Assembly: GCF_900168005.1 (NCBI RefSeq)
Contig: NZ_FUYP01000010.1
Location: 1 to 64,000 of the forward strand
Source of the DNA: Sphingopyxis flava
GTDB taxonomy: Bacteria; Pseudomonadota; Alphaproteobacteria; Sphingomonadales; Sphingomonadaceae
Direction of reading: 5' to 3'
Length of the DNA: 64,000 nt
The notes below the pieces were generated by a model, which worked only from the letters and a program-made list of their open reading frames with translations, was not told the origin of the DNA and did not search any database. The position numbers were made by a program, and so were the translations under genes. How positions within the stretch are numbered: position 1 is the stretch's first letter; every line of letters starts with the position of its first letter. Shown in pieces: positions 27,345-34,659 of this stretch.

Positions 27345-27360
27345 CTAAGATATATCTTAG
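27345..27360. promoter_or_regulatory. perfect 16-bp palindrome, probable PadR operator
   Basis: CTAAGATATATCTTAG is a perfect palindrome 29 bp before the padR start. The half-site ATATCTTTATACGCTAAG repeats part of the motif immediately downstream and ends in the ribosome site. The position fits negative autoregulation by the PadR protein. Confidence 0.65.
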
Positions 27361-27388
27361 AAATATCTTTATACGCTAAGGATGATGT

Positions 27389-27994
27389 ATGATGCGCATT
27401 CACAACAATCTTCACGCCCGCTGCAACCAACAGCACACAATGCATCGCGGGGGCCGGGGCCACGGTCTCGGCCATGGCTTCGGGCGCGGTTTTGGCGGGC
27501 GCCACGGCGATGACACCGGCGGCCGCGGTCCGCGGCGGCGAATGTTCGACAGCGGCGAGCTGCGGCTCGTCCTTTTAAAGCTGATCGCCGACGAACCGCG
27601 CCACGGCTACGACCTCATCCGCCGGATCGAGGAGCTGACGGGCGGTGCCTATGCACCGAGCCCCGGGGTCATATACCCTACCCTCACCTTGCTGGACGAC
27701 ATGGGCCAGATCGCCGCGCAGCAGAGCGAGGGTTCCAAGAAGCTCTTCGCTATCACGCCCGAGGGCCAGGCAGAGCTCGATATCAACGAGGAACGCATCG
27801 AAGCCCTGATCGCGCGGTTGCGTGCGATCGGGAAAGAACGCCAGCGCCCCGATGCTGCGTCCGTCCGCCGCGCCATGGGCAATTTGCGCCAGGTGCTGAT
27901 CAACCGCTTGGGCAGCCGCGAGGCGGACACCGAAACGCTCAACGCCATTGTCGCCCTCATCGACGAGGCGGCGCAGAAGATCGAGAGGCTGTGA
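27389..27994 (+). CDS. PadR family regulator with His/Gly-rich N-terminus
   Basis: 201 residues from ATG 27389 (27392 also possible; AAGGA is 6-9 bp upstream). The first 50 residues are unusual: many His, Gly and Arg with two Cys (H-R-G-G-R-G-H-G-L-G-H-G-F-G). The winged HTH follows: L-R-L-V-L-L-K-L-I-A-D-E-P-R-H-G-Y-D-L, then P-S-P-G-V-I-Y-P-T-L-T-L-L. The C-terminus is a helical dimer domain. The His-rich arm suggests metal sensing, which is inferred. The stop overlaps the start of a DUF2218 remnant (GTGA). Confidence 0.92.
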   Translation: MMRIHNNLHARCNQQHTMHRGGRGHGLGHGFGRGFGGRHGDDTGGRGPRRRMFDSGELRLVLLKLIADEPRHGYDLIRRIEELTGGAYAPSPGVIYPTLTLLDDMGQIAAQQSEGSKKLFAITPEGQAELDINEERIEALIARLRAIGKERQRPDAASVRRAMGNLRQVLINRLGSREADTETLNAIVALIDEAAQKIERL

Positions 27995-28326
27995 GCGGGG
28001 GCAGCATCGCCCTATCCGCCGCGGCGCATGTCCCCCCGCTCCATACAAGCAAATCTCTGCAGCAGCTCTGCGCGCGCTGGCAGCATAATCTGGACGTGGG
28101 CTTCACCCCCGAACGCTTCCAGATAAGCTTCCCCAGCGAGGCGTGAGGTGCCGACTGGCCGGGCAATGCGCTCGTGGCGCTGCGCACGGGCTCGACGTGC
28201 AACTCGAGGCGAGTGCGGTGGGACAGCTTGAGGCGCTCAAAGGCGCTGCCGCGCGCCATCTCGGCCGCCTTGCATTTCCGCGAGGCCCCACTCGCCTTTG
28301 ACTGGCGGACGCTGCCGAGCGGCTAG
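27991..28326 (+). pseudogene. decayed DUF2218 gene
   Basis: A GTG overlapping the padR stop opens a frame whose product runs through the DUF2218-like S-L-Q-Q-L-C-A-R-W-Q-H-N and then hits TGA at 28144-28146. The rest of the family is recoverable downstream only by switching frame: L-D-V-Q-L-E-A-S-A-V-G-Q-L-E-A-L-K in one frame and F-R-E-A-P-L-A-F-D-W-R in another, ending at TAG 28324-28326. One stop and at least two frameshifts make it non-functional. The family typically has about 100 residues. Confidence 0.72.
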
Positions 28327-28619
28327 GCCGACCCGGCCAGCCGCTCGATGGCTTCGGCAAGACGGGCGTCGCGCTCCGACAGACCATCGCAATCATGCGT
28401 GGTCAGCAGGATGTCGACGCGATTGTAGACGTTCGACCATTCGGGATGATGGTCCATCTTCTCCGCGATGATCGCGACGCTCGCCATGAAGCCGAACGCC
28501 TGCGCGAAGTCGGCGAACTGGAAACGCCGCTGGATCGCGTCGCGCGCCGGATCGTGCGTCCAATCGGGAAAGCGAGCAAGCAGCGCGGCGCGCGCCTCAT
28601 CACCGAGTTTGTGAGCCAC
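28323..28619 (-). CDS. phhB: 4a-hydroxytetrahydrobiopterin dehydratase
   Basis: 98 residues from a GTG at 28619 with GGGAG 8 bp upstream; a longer frame to 28682 adds an unrelated start. The active-site cluster is [11 protein letters not shown], followed by the H-D-C-D-G-L segment typical of PhhB/PCD. It recycles the pterin cofactor of phenylalanine hydroxylase; no phhA lies nearby. It is divergent from the metallopeptidase gene with 52 bp between the starts. Confidence 0.93.
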   Translation of the reverse strand: MAHKLGDEARAALLARFPDWTHDPARDAIQRRFQFADFAQAFGFMASVAIIAEKMDHHPEWSNVYNRVDILLTTHDCDGLSERDARLAEAIERLAGSA

Positions 28620-28671
28620 CTTTTCTTCTCCCGCTGGCCAAGCCGTGCCGCCCGCCATAAGGAAGGGCGCG

Positions 28672-29100
28672 ATGAGCGACAAGCCCGCCCCCCTCGATCT
28701 TCCCGACGGCTGGACCGGCCGCGCGCCCGATACGGACGCCTTTCACGCGATGGCGGAAGCTGCGCTCGCGACGCTGCCCGCCGTTTTCGCCCCGCATATC
28801 GCCAACCTCGTCGTCGCGATCGAGGAGATCGCCGACGATGAAATCCTTGCATCGCTCGGCATCGGCCATCCCTATGAACTCACCGGTCTCTACGAAGGCC
28901 GCCCGTTGACCGAGCGCAGCATCGACCAGAGCGGCGGCATGCCCGACCGCGTCACTCTCTATCGCATACCGATTCTCGTCGAATGGATCGAGGAAGGCGA
29001 GCGGCTCGACCGCCTCGTTCGCCACGTGCTGATCCACGAGATCGGCCATCATTTCGGATTCTCCGACGACGATATGCACGCGCTGGAAGATATGGCGTGA
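28672..29100 (+). CDS. zincin-like metallopeptidase (DUF1025/zincin_1 family)
   Basis: 142 residues from ATG 28672 with AAGGAAGG 7 bp upstream. The zinc-binding H-E-I-G-H is at 122-126, followed by H-F-G-F-S-D-D-D-M. Before it come G-L-Y-E-G-R-P-L and V-T-L-Y-R-I-P-I-L, the fixed pattern of this small cytoplasmic family whose substrates are unknown. The stop overlaps the GTG start of ccmA, so translation is coupled. Confidence 0.92.
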   Translation: MSDKPAPLDLPDGWTGRAPDTDAFHAMAEAALATLPAVFAPHIANLVVAIEEIADDEILASLGIGHPYELTGLYEGRPLTERSIDQSGGMPDRVTLYRIPILVEWIEEGERLDRLVRHVLIHEIGHHFGFSDDDMHALEDMA

Positions 29101-29681
29101 CCGAGCTGCTGCTCTTCGACGGCGTCGCTTGTATCCGCGGCGACCGGCTGCTGTTCGAGGGGCTTTCCCTGACTCTGAACCGCGGCGGCGCCCTATGGCT
29201 GCGCGGCCCCAATGGCGCAGGAAAGTCGAGCCTGATCCGCCTTGCTGCCGGGTTGCTACGCCCCGCCGCAGGCATGGTGACGCGCCGCGAGCGCACTGCA
29301 CTGGCCGACGAAGCGACGGCGCTCGACCCCGAACGGCCGCTGCGCCGCGCGCTCGACTTCTGGGCGCGGATCGACACAGTCGACGGGCACGCCGTTGACC
29401 GGGCGATGGACGCGATGGCGCTCGGCAATCTCGCCGACGTGCCAGTATCCATGCTCTCGACCGGGCAGCGCAAGCGCGCCGCTCTTGTTCGTGTCATAGC
29501 CAGCGGCGCGCCGATCTGGCTGCTCGACGAGCCTGCCAATGGCATGGACGAGGCGGCGCAGGCTCGCCTCGTTGCCGCGGTCGCTGCGCACCGCGCCAAT
29601 GGCGGTGCGGTGCTGCTGGCCTCGCACTTTGCGCTGGGTATTCCCGACCTGGCGGAGATTGACATGGGGACGCTGACATGA
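29097..29681 (+). CDS. ccmA: heme exporter ATP-binding protein CcmA
   Basis: 194 residues from a GTG at 29097 that overlaps the preceding stop. ABC ATPase with Walker A G-P-N-G-A-G-K-S-S (37-45), signature M-L-S-T-G-Q-R-K-R near residue 120, and Walker B I-W-L-L-D-E-P-A-N-G. The short length is typical of CcmA, which with CcmB and CcmC releases heme-loaded CcmE during cytochrome c maturation. The stop overlaps ccmB by 4 bp. Confidence 0.95.
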   Translation: MTELLLFDGVACIRGDRLLFEGLSLTLNRGGALWLRGPNGAGKSSLIRLAAGLLRPAAGMVTRRERTALADEATALDPERPLRRALDFWARIDTVDGHAVDRAMDAMALGNLADVPVSMLSTGQRKRAALVRVIASGAPIWLLDEPANGMDEAAQARLVAAVAAHRANGGAVLLASHFALGIPDLAEIDMGTLT

Positions 29682-30325
29682 CCGCCCTCGCCGCGCTCTT
29701 CTGGCGTGACCTGCGCCGCGCGTGGGGCAGCGGGGCGCTGTGGCTTCCGATTGTCTTCTTCCTGCTCGTCGCGGCGTCCTTTCCCTTTGCGGTCGGTCCC
29801 GACGCGCCCTTGCTCGCCAGGACCGGCGGCGGCATGGTCTGGGTCGCGGCGCTGCTCGCGGCGCTGCTGCCGATCGACCGGCTGGTACGGCCCGACCGCG
29901 ACGCCGGGATACTCGACCAGCTCGCGGTTCGAGGCTTTGCCGACGAGGTCGTCGCGGCGGTGAAAATCGCGGCGCACGCTATCGGTTTCGGGCTGCCGCT
30001 GCTCGTCGCACTACTCCCCGCCGCCGCGCTCCTCGCGCAGGACGGCGCGCGCGTCGCGATGCTGGCAAGCGGGCTCGCCGCCGCCATCCCCGCCCTCGCC
30101 GCGCTTGCAGTGCTGAGCGCCGCGCTGACTGCAAACCTCAAGGGTGGCAGCCCGATCGGCGGCCTGCTCGTCCTGCCGCTCGCCGTTCCGCTCCTGATCT
30201 TTGGCGCCGGAATGCTCGATCCGTCGGGGCGCGGCGCGGCCAAGCTGCTCGCCGCTGCAAGCCTGCTTCTGACCGCGATCGGACCCTTCGCCACTGGCGC
30301 GGCGCTCAGGGGGCTAAGAGAATGA
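29678..30325 (+). CDS. ccmB: heme exporter membrane protein CcmB
   Basis: 215 residues with six predicted membrane helices and a cytoplasmic N-terminus F-W-R-D-L-R-R-A-W-G, the CcmB start pattern. The polar loop R-L-V-R-P-D-R-D-A-G-I-L-D-Q-L-A is the family's conserved loop after helix 2. It is coupled to ccmA. ccmC is not downstream: 430 bp without a gene and then an unrelated ArsR unit follow, so the rest of the ccm set must be elsewhere or lost. Confidence 0.94.
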   Translation: MTALAALFWRDLRRAWGSGALWLPIVFFLLVAASFPFAVGPDAPLLARTGGGMVWVAALLAALLPIDRLVRPDRDAGILDQLAVRGFADEVVAAVKIAAHAIGFGLPLLVALLPAAALLAQDGARVAMLASGLAAAIPALAALAVLSAALTANLKGGSPIGGLLVLPLAVPLLIFGAGMLDPSGRGAAKLLAAASLLLTAIGPFATGAALRGLRE

Positions 30326-30692
30326 CGTGAGCCGGCCCCATTGTTGGCGATCGGCTATCTCCTTCGCTCCCCGAGCCTTGCCCTTAGTTCAGGTCCCCTC
30401 AAAGGCAGGAGCGGGGCTGCAAGCGGATTTTCATGATGTGAGCGGGCGCCCTTCCGCTTTCGCACGCCATGACGTCCGGGCAGCGAGCGCGTGCCCGTCA
30501 GGGGAAGCGCACCTGCGTAGCAGTCGCCGCCGACTGACGGGCTGCCCGCCCCGCCCGCGAACGCGCGGATGATCGGATCATCAACGAGCCCGATCGAGTG
30601 AGAACGCCGGAGGGGCGGCCAGGCGATCGATGGGCGTGGCCGCTTTATGCCAACCCCTGTGTCCGGGCCGCCGCGCTCGAGCCATCGACATA
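30326..30692. other. intergenic region with two inverted repeats
   Basis: About 370 bp without a supported gene. It holds an 8-bp inverted repeat CCCGTCAG/CTGACGGG (30494-30501 and 30534-30541) and a perfect palindrome GATGATC-G-GATCATC (30568-30582). Neither has a T-tract, so they are not classic terminators. No remnant of ccmC was recognised. Confidence 0.5.
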
Positions 30693-30747
30693 TATTTAGT
30701 CATTCATCGAAATTTGTCTTGATTTAATTTCGATGATTAGCTAAATA
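30693..30747. promoter_or_regulatory. 55-bp two-fold symmetric operator before the arsR-type gene
   Basis: TCATCGAAATT (30704-30714) and AATTTCGATGA (30726-30736) are exact inverse repeats with an 11-bp spacer. TATTTAG (30693-30699) and CTAAATA (30741-30747) are a second pair sharing the same centre at 30720. Over the 22-bp arms 19 positions pair. It ends 7 bp before the ATG, so binding would block transcription start or translation of the autorepressor. Confidence 0.72.
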
Positions 30748-30754
30748 CCAACTT

Positions 30755-31084
30755 ATGAATGCCGTCTTCAAGGCCCTCGCCGACCCCACCCGCCGCAAAG
30801 TGCTGGAACTTTTGCGTAAGCAGCCGATGACAGCGGGGGAGCTGGCCGACCATTTCCCGGTCTCGCGCCCGACCATGTCGGCGCATTTTGCCGTGCTGCG
30901 CGAGGCCGATCTGATCGAGTCGACCAAGATCGGCACGACGATCACCTACCACTTGAAACTGTCGGTGCTGGAAGATGCGCTGCTGGGGTTCGCCCGCTTG
31001 TTCGGTACCGAAGCTCCGAATGCGACGGCGAATGCCACCCAGGCGATCGAACCCGGCCATGCCCAGAAAGGATCCACGCAATGA
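30755..31084 (+). CDS. ArsR/SdpR-type autorepressor
   Basis: 109 residues. Winged HTH of the ArsR superfamily: F-K-A-L-A-D-P-T-R-R-K-V-L-E-L-L, then M-T-A-G-E-L-A-D-H-F and V-S-R-P-T-M-S-A-H. There is no cysteine pair for metal or arsenite. The P-T-M-S-A-H-F-A-V-L recognition helix is the type found in SdpR, the repressor of the Bacillus sdpRI immunity operon. It is coupled by ATGA overlap to a SdpI-like membrane gene. Confidence 0.88.
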   Translation: MNAVFKALADPTRRKVLELLRKQPMTAGELADHFPVSRPTMSAHFAVLREADLIESTKIGTTITYHLKLSVLEDALLGFARLFGTEAPNATANATQAIEPGHAQKGSTQ

Positions 31085-31515
31085 GCGACGATACCACCAT
31101 TCGCGCCAAAAAAGCCATCCGTAGCGCCGTCATCCTCGCTGGCATGCAATTGGCTGGCGCATTGATCCTGGCGCTTTCCAACAAGATATTCGGCTGGATC
31201 GACGACGAGACCGTGACGCGGGGCGTGATGGTCTTGATCGGCCTGGGGCTCATAACCATCGGTAATGCTATGCCGAAGAAGCAGGAAGGACAGCCCATTC
31301 AGACGGTCCAGGACATCGCGATAAGGCAATCCATTACTCGCGTCGGCGGCTGGATGATGATGCTGGGCGGTTTCATTTGGATCGGCCTTTGGGTTTTCGC
31401 ACCCCGCGACTTGGCCGTATCGGGTGGCATCGTTGCCGTCGGCGCAACGACGCTGGTGATGGTCGCCTATGCGATGTGGCGCGTTCGCACCCACCCAAGG
31501 TCCTCGCCTTCTTAA
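31081..31515 (+). CDS. SdpI-like membrane protein
   Basis: 144 residues with about four membrane helices: 18-33, 48-63, 91-107 and 116-134. After the second helix comes I-G-N-A-M-P-K-K, which resembles the invariant I-G-N-x-x-P-K of SdpI, the immunity protein that protects Bacillus against the SdpC toxin. The gene order repressor-SdpI matches the sdpRI pair. The match is from one motif plus context, so family membership is probable, not proven. Confidence 0.68.
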   Translation: MSDDTTIRAKKAIRSAVILAGMQLAGALILALSNKIFGWIDDETVTRGVMVLIGLGLITIGNAMPKKQEGQPIQTVQDIAIRQSITRVGGWMMMLGGFIWIGLWVFAPRDLAVSGGIVAVGATTLVMVAYAMWRVRTHPRSSPS

Positions 31516-31633
31516 GGTGCGAGGATCGGGTCGGGCCGCGATGGCCGGCACCGACCGCTTCTGTCAAATGCGGACTTTATCAACAGCATCGACCGGTTGC
31601 GGACCTCTGGATATTGCGTAAAGCTCAGGTCCT

Positions 31634-32020
31634 GTGACAGACTATTGGCCTTTGGAACTGGCGGCCCTTGAGGCGATCGGGACAGAGTCTGCCGAATGGG
31701 CAGCGATTGTCGATCAGCTTTCCAAGCGCGGTAAGGTGCGTTCACGGGACAACACAGGTGGCGGGTTCTTCGTGGAGATAGATCCTGGGCCCGGTGGCAC
31801 TGAGATTGCCCGGAAACGTCAGGTCTCTCAGAAAGATGTGTGGCTCGGCGTCGAGCGGCTGGATCACGGCCTCGGGATTATCCTTCATCTGAATGGTGAT
31901 GGCATAGCACTATTAGAGGGGTATGCGGTCGGTCTCGAGGACACATTGAAGATCGATTTTGAGCGAGCCCGCTTTGAAGTCACTAACAAGCCCGGACCGC
32001 TAGCAACGAACGACAGCTAA
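31634..32020 (+). CDS. hypothetical protein, AT-richer than its surroundings
   Basis: 128 residues from a GTG at 31634; the upstream ribosome site is weak. It has no signal peptide and no membrane helix. There is a glycine-rich turn R-D-N-T-G-G-G-F-F near residue 38 and an acidic, folded-looking remainder with alternating strands. The size and acidity would suit an immunity or accessory protein, but I recognise no family. It ends 17 bp from the 3' end of the group II intron relic, which lies on the other strand. Confidence 0.55.
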   Translation: MTDYWPLELAALEAIGTESAEWAAIVDQLSKRGKVRSRDNTGGGFFVEIDPGPGGTEIARKRQVSQKDVWLGVERLDHGLGIILHLNGDGIALLEGYAVGLEDTLKIDFERARFEVTNKPGPLATNDS

Positions 32021-32037
32021 CCACCCCAAAGCAGCCA

Positions 32038-32294
32038 ATCGAGTAGGAGGAATCCTCGCCCCCCCACACCACCGGGCATACGGGCCTCGTGCCACGGCGG
32101 TTTCCGGCCTGTTGTAACGCGGTGTAATGGCCGACAAGGCTGACAAGGCCAAGTCGGTCGAACCATGCGAGGTTCATGGCTTCGGCAGCCGGGGGCCCCG
32201 CCTCACGTTGACGCAGTTGTTTTTGGCTAGCGGTTCCGTTCAGCGGCCCGCAGAGGACTTACACCTCCAGTCATCAACGCCATGCCTGGCACAC
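32038..32294 (-). mobile_element. ORF-less relic of a group II intron (group IIC type)
   Basis: Read on the minus strand, the element starts at 32294 with GTGTG, the group II 5' consensus (GUGYG), and then has domain I wording (CTGGAGGTGTAAGTCC). Domain V is present as a 34-nt hairpin (32068-32101): arms ACCGCCG and CGGTGGT, a 2-nt bulge on the 3' strand and a short upper stem. A domain VI-like hairpin ends at CTCGAT (32038). Length is 257 nt against about 2 kb for an intact element, so most of domains I-IV and the reverse transcriptase are gone. It sits just behind the rplA terminator, the usual target of group IIC introns. Confidence 0.72.
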
Positions 32295-32296
32295 AG

Positions 32297-32326
32297 AAAA
32301 GGGCCGGAATTTCCCCCGGCCCTTCC
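32297..32326 (-). terminator. rplK-rplA terminator
   Basis: On the minus strand AAGGGCCGG pairs with CCGGCCCTT, with TTTTCT after it. It stands 21 bp behind the rplA stop and directly in front of the intron relic's first base. Confidence 0.85.
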
Positions 32327-32346
32327 CTATAACCTATGCGCGTCGA

Positions 32347-33042
32347 TCAGGCGCCGATTTCGGCGGTGTCGACCTTCACGCCCGGCCCCATCGACGACGA
32401 CAGCGCGATCTTGCGGACATATTTGCCCTTCGCACCGGCGGGCTTCGCCTTGACGATCGCATCGACGAACGCGTCGAAGTTCTGGCGGAGCTTTTCCTCG
32501 CCGAACGACAGCTTGCCGAGGCCAGCGTGGATGATGCCTGCCTTTTCGACGCGGAATTCGATCTGACCGCCCTTGGCCGCCTTCACGGCTTCAGCCACGT
32601 TCGGAGTCACGGTGCCAAGCTTCGGGTTCGGCATCAGGCCCTTGGGGCCGAGCGTCTTGCCGAGACGGCCGACGATGCCCATCATGTCCGGCGTCGCAAT
32701 GACGCGGCCATAGTCGAGATTGCCCGCGAGCATGTCTTCCATCAGGTCTTCAGCGCCCACCTTGTCGGCGCCGGCGGCCAGCGCCTTCTCGGCATTGTCG
32801 CCGCGCGCGAACACGGCAACTTTGACGTCCTTGCCGGTACCGGCAGGCAGCGTGACGACGCCGCGGACCATCTGGTCGGCGTGGCGCGGATCGACACCAA
32901 GGTTCATCGCGATTTCGAGCGTCTCGTCGAACTTGGCCGAGGCCAGCTCGCGAACGGTCTTCAGCGCCTCGTCCACGCTGTGGAGCTTGAGGCTGTCAAC
33001 CTTGCCCTCGAGGGCCTTCTGCTTCTTGGTCAGCTTAGCCAT
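32347..33042 (-). CDS. rplA: 50S ribosomal protein L1
   Basis: 231 residues, usual L1 length. The signatures [16 protein letters not shown] and [16 protein letters not shown] are present. L1 forms the mobile stalk that clears deacylated tRNA and, in many bacteria, represses its own operon. It starts 4 bp after rplK. In the usual layout rplJ would follow; here the intron relic and accessory genes do. Confidence 0.98.
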   Translation of the reverse strand: MAKLTKKQKALEGKVDSLKLHSVDEALKTVRELASAKFDETLEIAMNLGVDPRHADQMVRGVVTLPAGTGKDVKVAVFARGDNAEKALAAGADKVGAEDLMEDMLAGNLDYGRVIATPDMMGIVGRLGKTLGPKGLMPNPKLGTVTPNVAEAVKAAKGGQIEFRVEKAGIIHAGLGKLSFGEEKLRQNFDAFVDAIVKAKPAGAKGKYVRKIALSSSMGPGVKVDTAEIGA

Positions 33043-33046
33043 CGGT

Positions 33047-33478
33047 TCAGCCCTCCGTCACTTCGAGGCCCATCGAGCGGGCGCTGCCTTCGATGATCTT
33101 CGTCGCCTGCTCGATGTCGTTGGCGTTCAGATCCTTCATCTTGATTTCGGCGATCTCCGCAAGCTTCGAGCGCGCGATCTTGCCGCCGCTTACCTTGCCC
33201 GGCTCCTTCGAACCCGACTTCAGATTCGCGGCCTTCTTGATCAGATAGGTCGCCGGCGGCGACTTGGTGACGAAGGAAAAGCTCTTGTCGGCATAGACGG
33301 TAATGATGGTCGGCGTCGGCGTGCCCTTGTCGAGCCCGTCGGTCGCGGCGTTGAACGCCTTGCAGAATTCCATGATGTTGACGCCGCGCTGACCCAGCGC
33401 CGGGCCGAGCGGCGGCGAAGGGTTGGCAGTGCCCGCAGGCACCTGCAGCTTGATGTAGCCGCTAATCTTCTTGGCCAT
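33047..33478 (-). CDS. rplK: 50S ribosomal protein L11
   Basis: 143 residues with the N-terminal K-L-Q-V-P-A-G[13 protein letters not shown] pattern and the C-terminal rRNA-binding domain. L11 sits at the GTPase-associated centre and is needed for RelA activation. It is separated from nusG by the thioesterase gene and has its own promoter-like sequence at 33600-33628. Confidence 0.98.
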   Translation of the reverse strand: MAKKISGYIKLQVPAGTANPSPPLGPALGQRGVNIMEFCKAFNAATDGLDKGTPTPTIITVYADKSFSFVTKSPPATYLIKKAANLKSGSKEPGKVSGGKIARSKLAEIAEIKMKDLNANDIEQATKIIEGSARSMGLEVTEG

Positions 33479-33599
33479 GATGGCCTCCTTTCTTTCTATC
33501 GCCCCAGACAGGTCCGGGGCTCAAAATAAGCGGTCAAACAGAAGGGCATCACCCCTTCCTCCCGCGCGGACTCGCGCCCTTTTCTGGCGCGAAGCGGCG

Positions 33600-33628
33600 C
33601 CCCTAGCGGGAAGGCCGTGCAAAAGCAA
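33600..33628 (-). promoter_or_regulatory. probable rplK-rplA promoter
   Basis: On the minus strand TTGCTT (33623-33628), a 17-bp spacer and TAGGGG (33600-33605). The -10 is weak by E. coli rules but similar to the TAAGAG and TAAAGG boxes before rplJ and secE. Confidence 0.45.
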
Positions 33629-33644
33629 GCAATTTGGCGGGTTT

Positions 33645-34568
33645 TCAGTCCTGCACCGAGAGCCGCAACAACCCCTCCTGCACCGCCGAGGCAATGAGCG
33701 TGCCGTCGCGGCGATAAATGGAGCCGCGATTGAGGCCGCGGCTCCCCCCCGACCAGTCGCTATCCATTACATAAACGAACCACTCGTCGACGCGGATATC
33801 GTCATGGAACCACATCGCATGATCGAGGCTGGTCGAAAAAAGGCCCGGCGTCGACCAATTGAGGCCGTGCGGCAGCATCGCCGAGGAAAGAAGCCCCATG
33901 TCCGAAGCAAATGCGAGGAAGGCGCGGTGTATCAGCGGGTCGTCACCGATCGGCGCCGCCACCCGAAACCATTGATAATGCTGCGTCGCCCCAAGTGGAC
34001 GGTGGTTTCGAAGCTCGAAAGCGCGGCTGCGCGCCATATGATCGAATGCGTCTTCCGACACGCTAGCGTCGGCCGCGATCGACTCGAGAAAATCGGCGCA
34101 CGCCTCGGGCGGGAGGAGGTCGGGCATCGGCACCTGGTGCGCAAGGCCCGGCGTCGGCCGCTGGAAAGAGGCGGTGAGGTTGAAAATGACCTTGCCGTCC
34201 TGTCGCACCACGACGCGCCGATTGGCGAAGCTTCTCCCATCGAAATCGCGGTGGACCCGAAAATGCAGCGGCTTGGTTTCGTCGCCCCCGCGCAGGAAAT
34301 AGGCATGAAGCGAATGCACCGTCTTGCCCGTCTCCACGGTGCGCGCTGCCGCGATCATCGCCTGAGCGATGACCTGGCCGCCAAAGATGCGGTCGCGCGC
34401 GGTAGTCGCGAGCGCTGGAAAGACGAACTCATCCTCAACGCCCGGAACCGGTTCGAGCGTGAACAGCCGTGCAACATCCTGAACCACGGCTTCGGCCGAC
34501 ACTTTGGCGTTGATCGCACGGGCCCGCGCCATGCGAGCCTCAATCTCGGCGGGAGAGAGAGATGTCAC
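33645..34568 (-). CDS. tesB: acyl-CoA thioesterase II (TesB family)
   Basis: 307 residues from a GTG at 34568 with AAAAGGGG 8 bp upstream. Double hot-dog fold: R-I-F-G-G-Q-V-I-A-Q-A near residue 66 is the first hot-dog helix, and H-S-L-H-A-Y-F-L-R-G is the family strand. The second half has L-D-H-A-M-W-F-H, with the catalytic Asp. It hydrolyses acyl-CoA to free acid. It lies between nusG and rplK, separating genes that are normally adjacent. Confidence 0.9.
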   Translation of the reverse strand: MTSLSPAEIEARMARARAINAKVSAEAVVQDVARLFTLEPVPGVEDEFVFPALATTARDRIFGGQVIAQAMIAAARTVETGKTVHSLHAYFLRGGDETKPLHFRVHRDFDGRSFANRRVVVRQDGKVIFNLTASFQRPTPGLAHQVPMPDLLPPEACADFLESIAADASVSEDAFDHMARSRAFELRNHRPLGATQHYQWFRVAAPIGDDPLIHRAFLAFASDMGLLSSAMLPHGLNWSTPGLFSTSLDHAMWFHDDIRVDEWFVYVMDSDWSGGSRGLNRGSIYRRDGTLIASAVQEGLLRLSVQD

Positions 34569-34599
34569 GGGCGGGCCCCTTTTGCCGTCATCCCCGCGC

Positions 34600-34643
34600 A
34601 AGCCGGGATCGCTCACCGTTACCTGCGCCAGCCATCCCGGCTT
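34600..34643. repeat. inverted repeat between nusG and tesB
   Basis: AAGCCGGGAT (34600-34609) and ATCCCGGCTT (34634-34643) are perfect 10-bp inverse repeats with a 24-nt spacer. A GTCATCCCCGCG stretch precedes them, wording common in proteobacterial REP-like repeats. No T-tract follows, so it is more likely a repeat element than a terminator. Confidence 0.5.
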
Positions 34644-34659
34644 TTCGCCGGACTGGGGC

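Noticed and set aside
31983-32177. 64-codon minus-strand frame
   Set aside because: It lies almost entirely in the group II intron relic and reads through domain V RNA, so it is not a protein gene.
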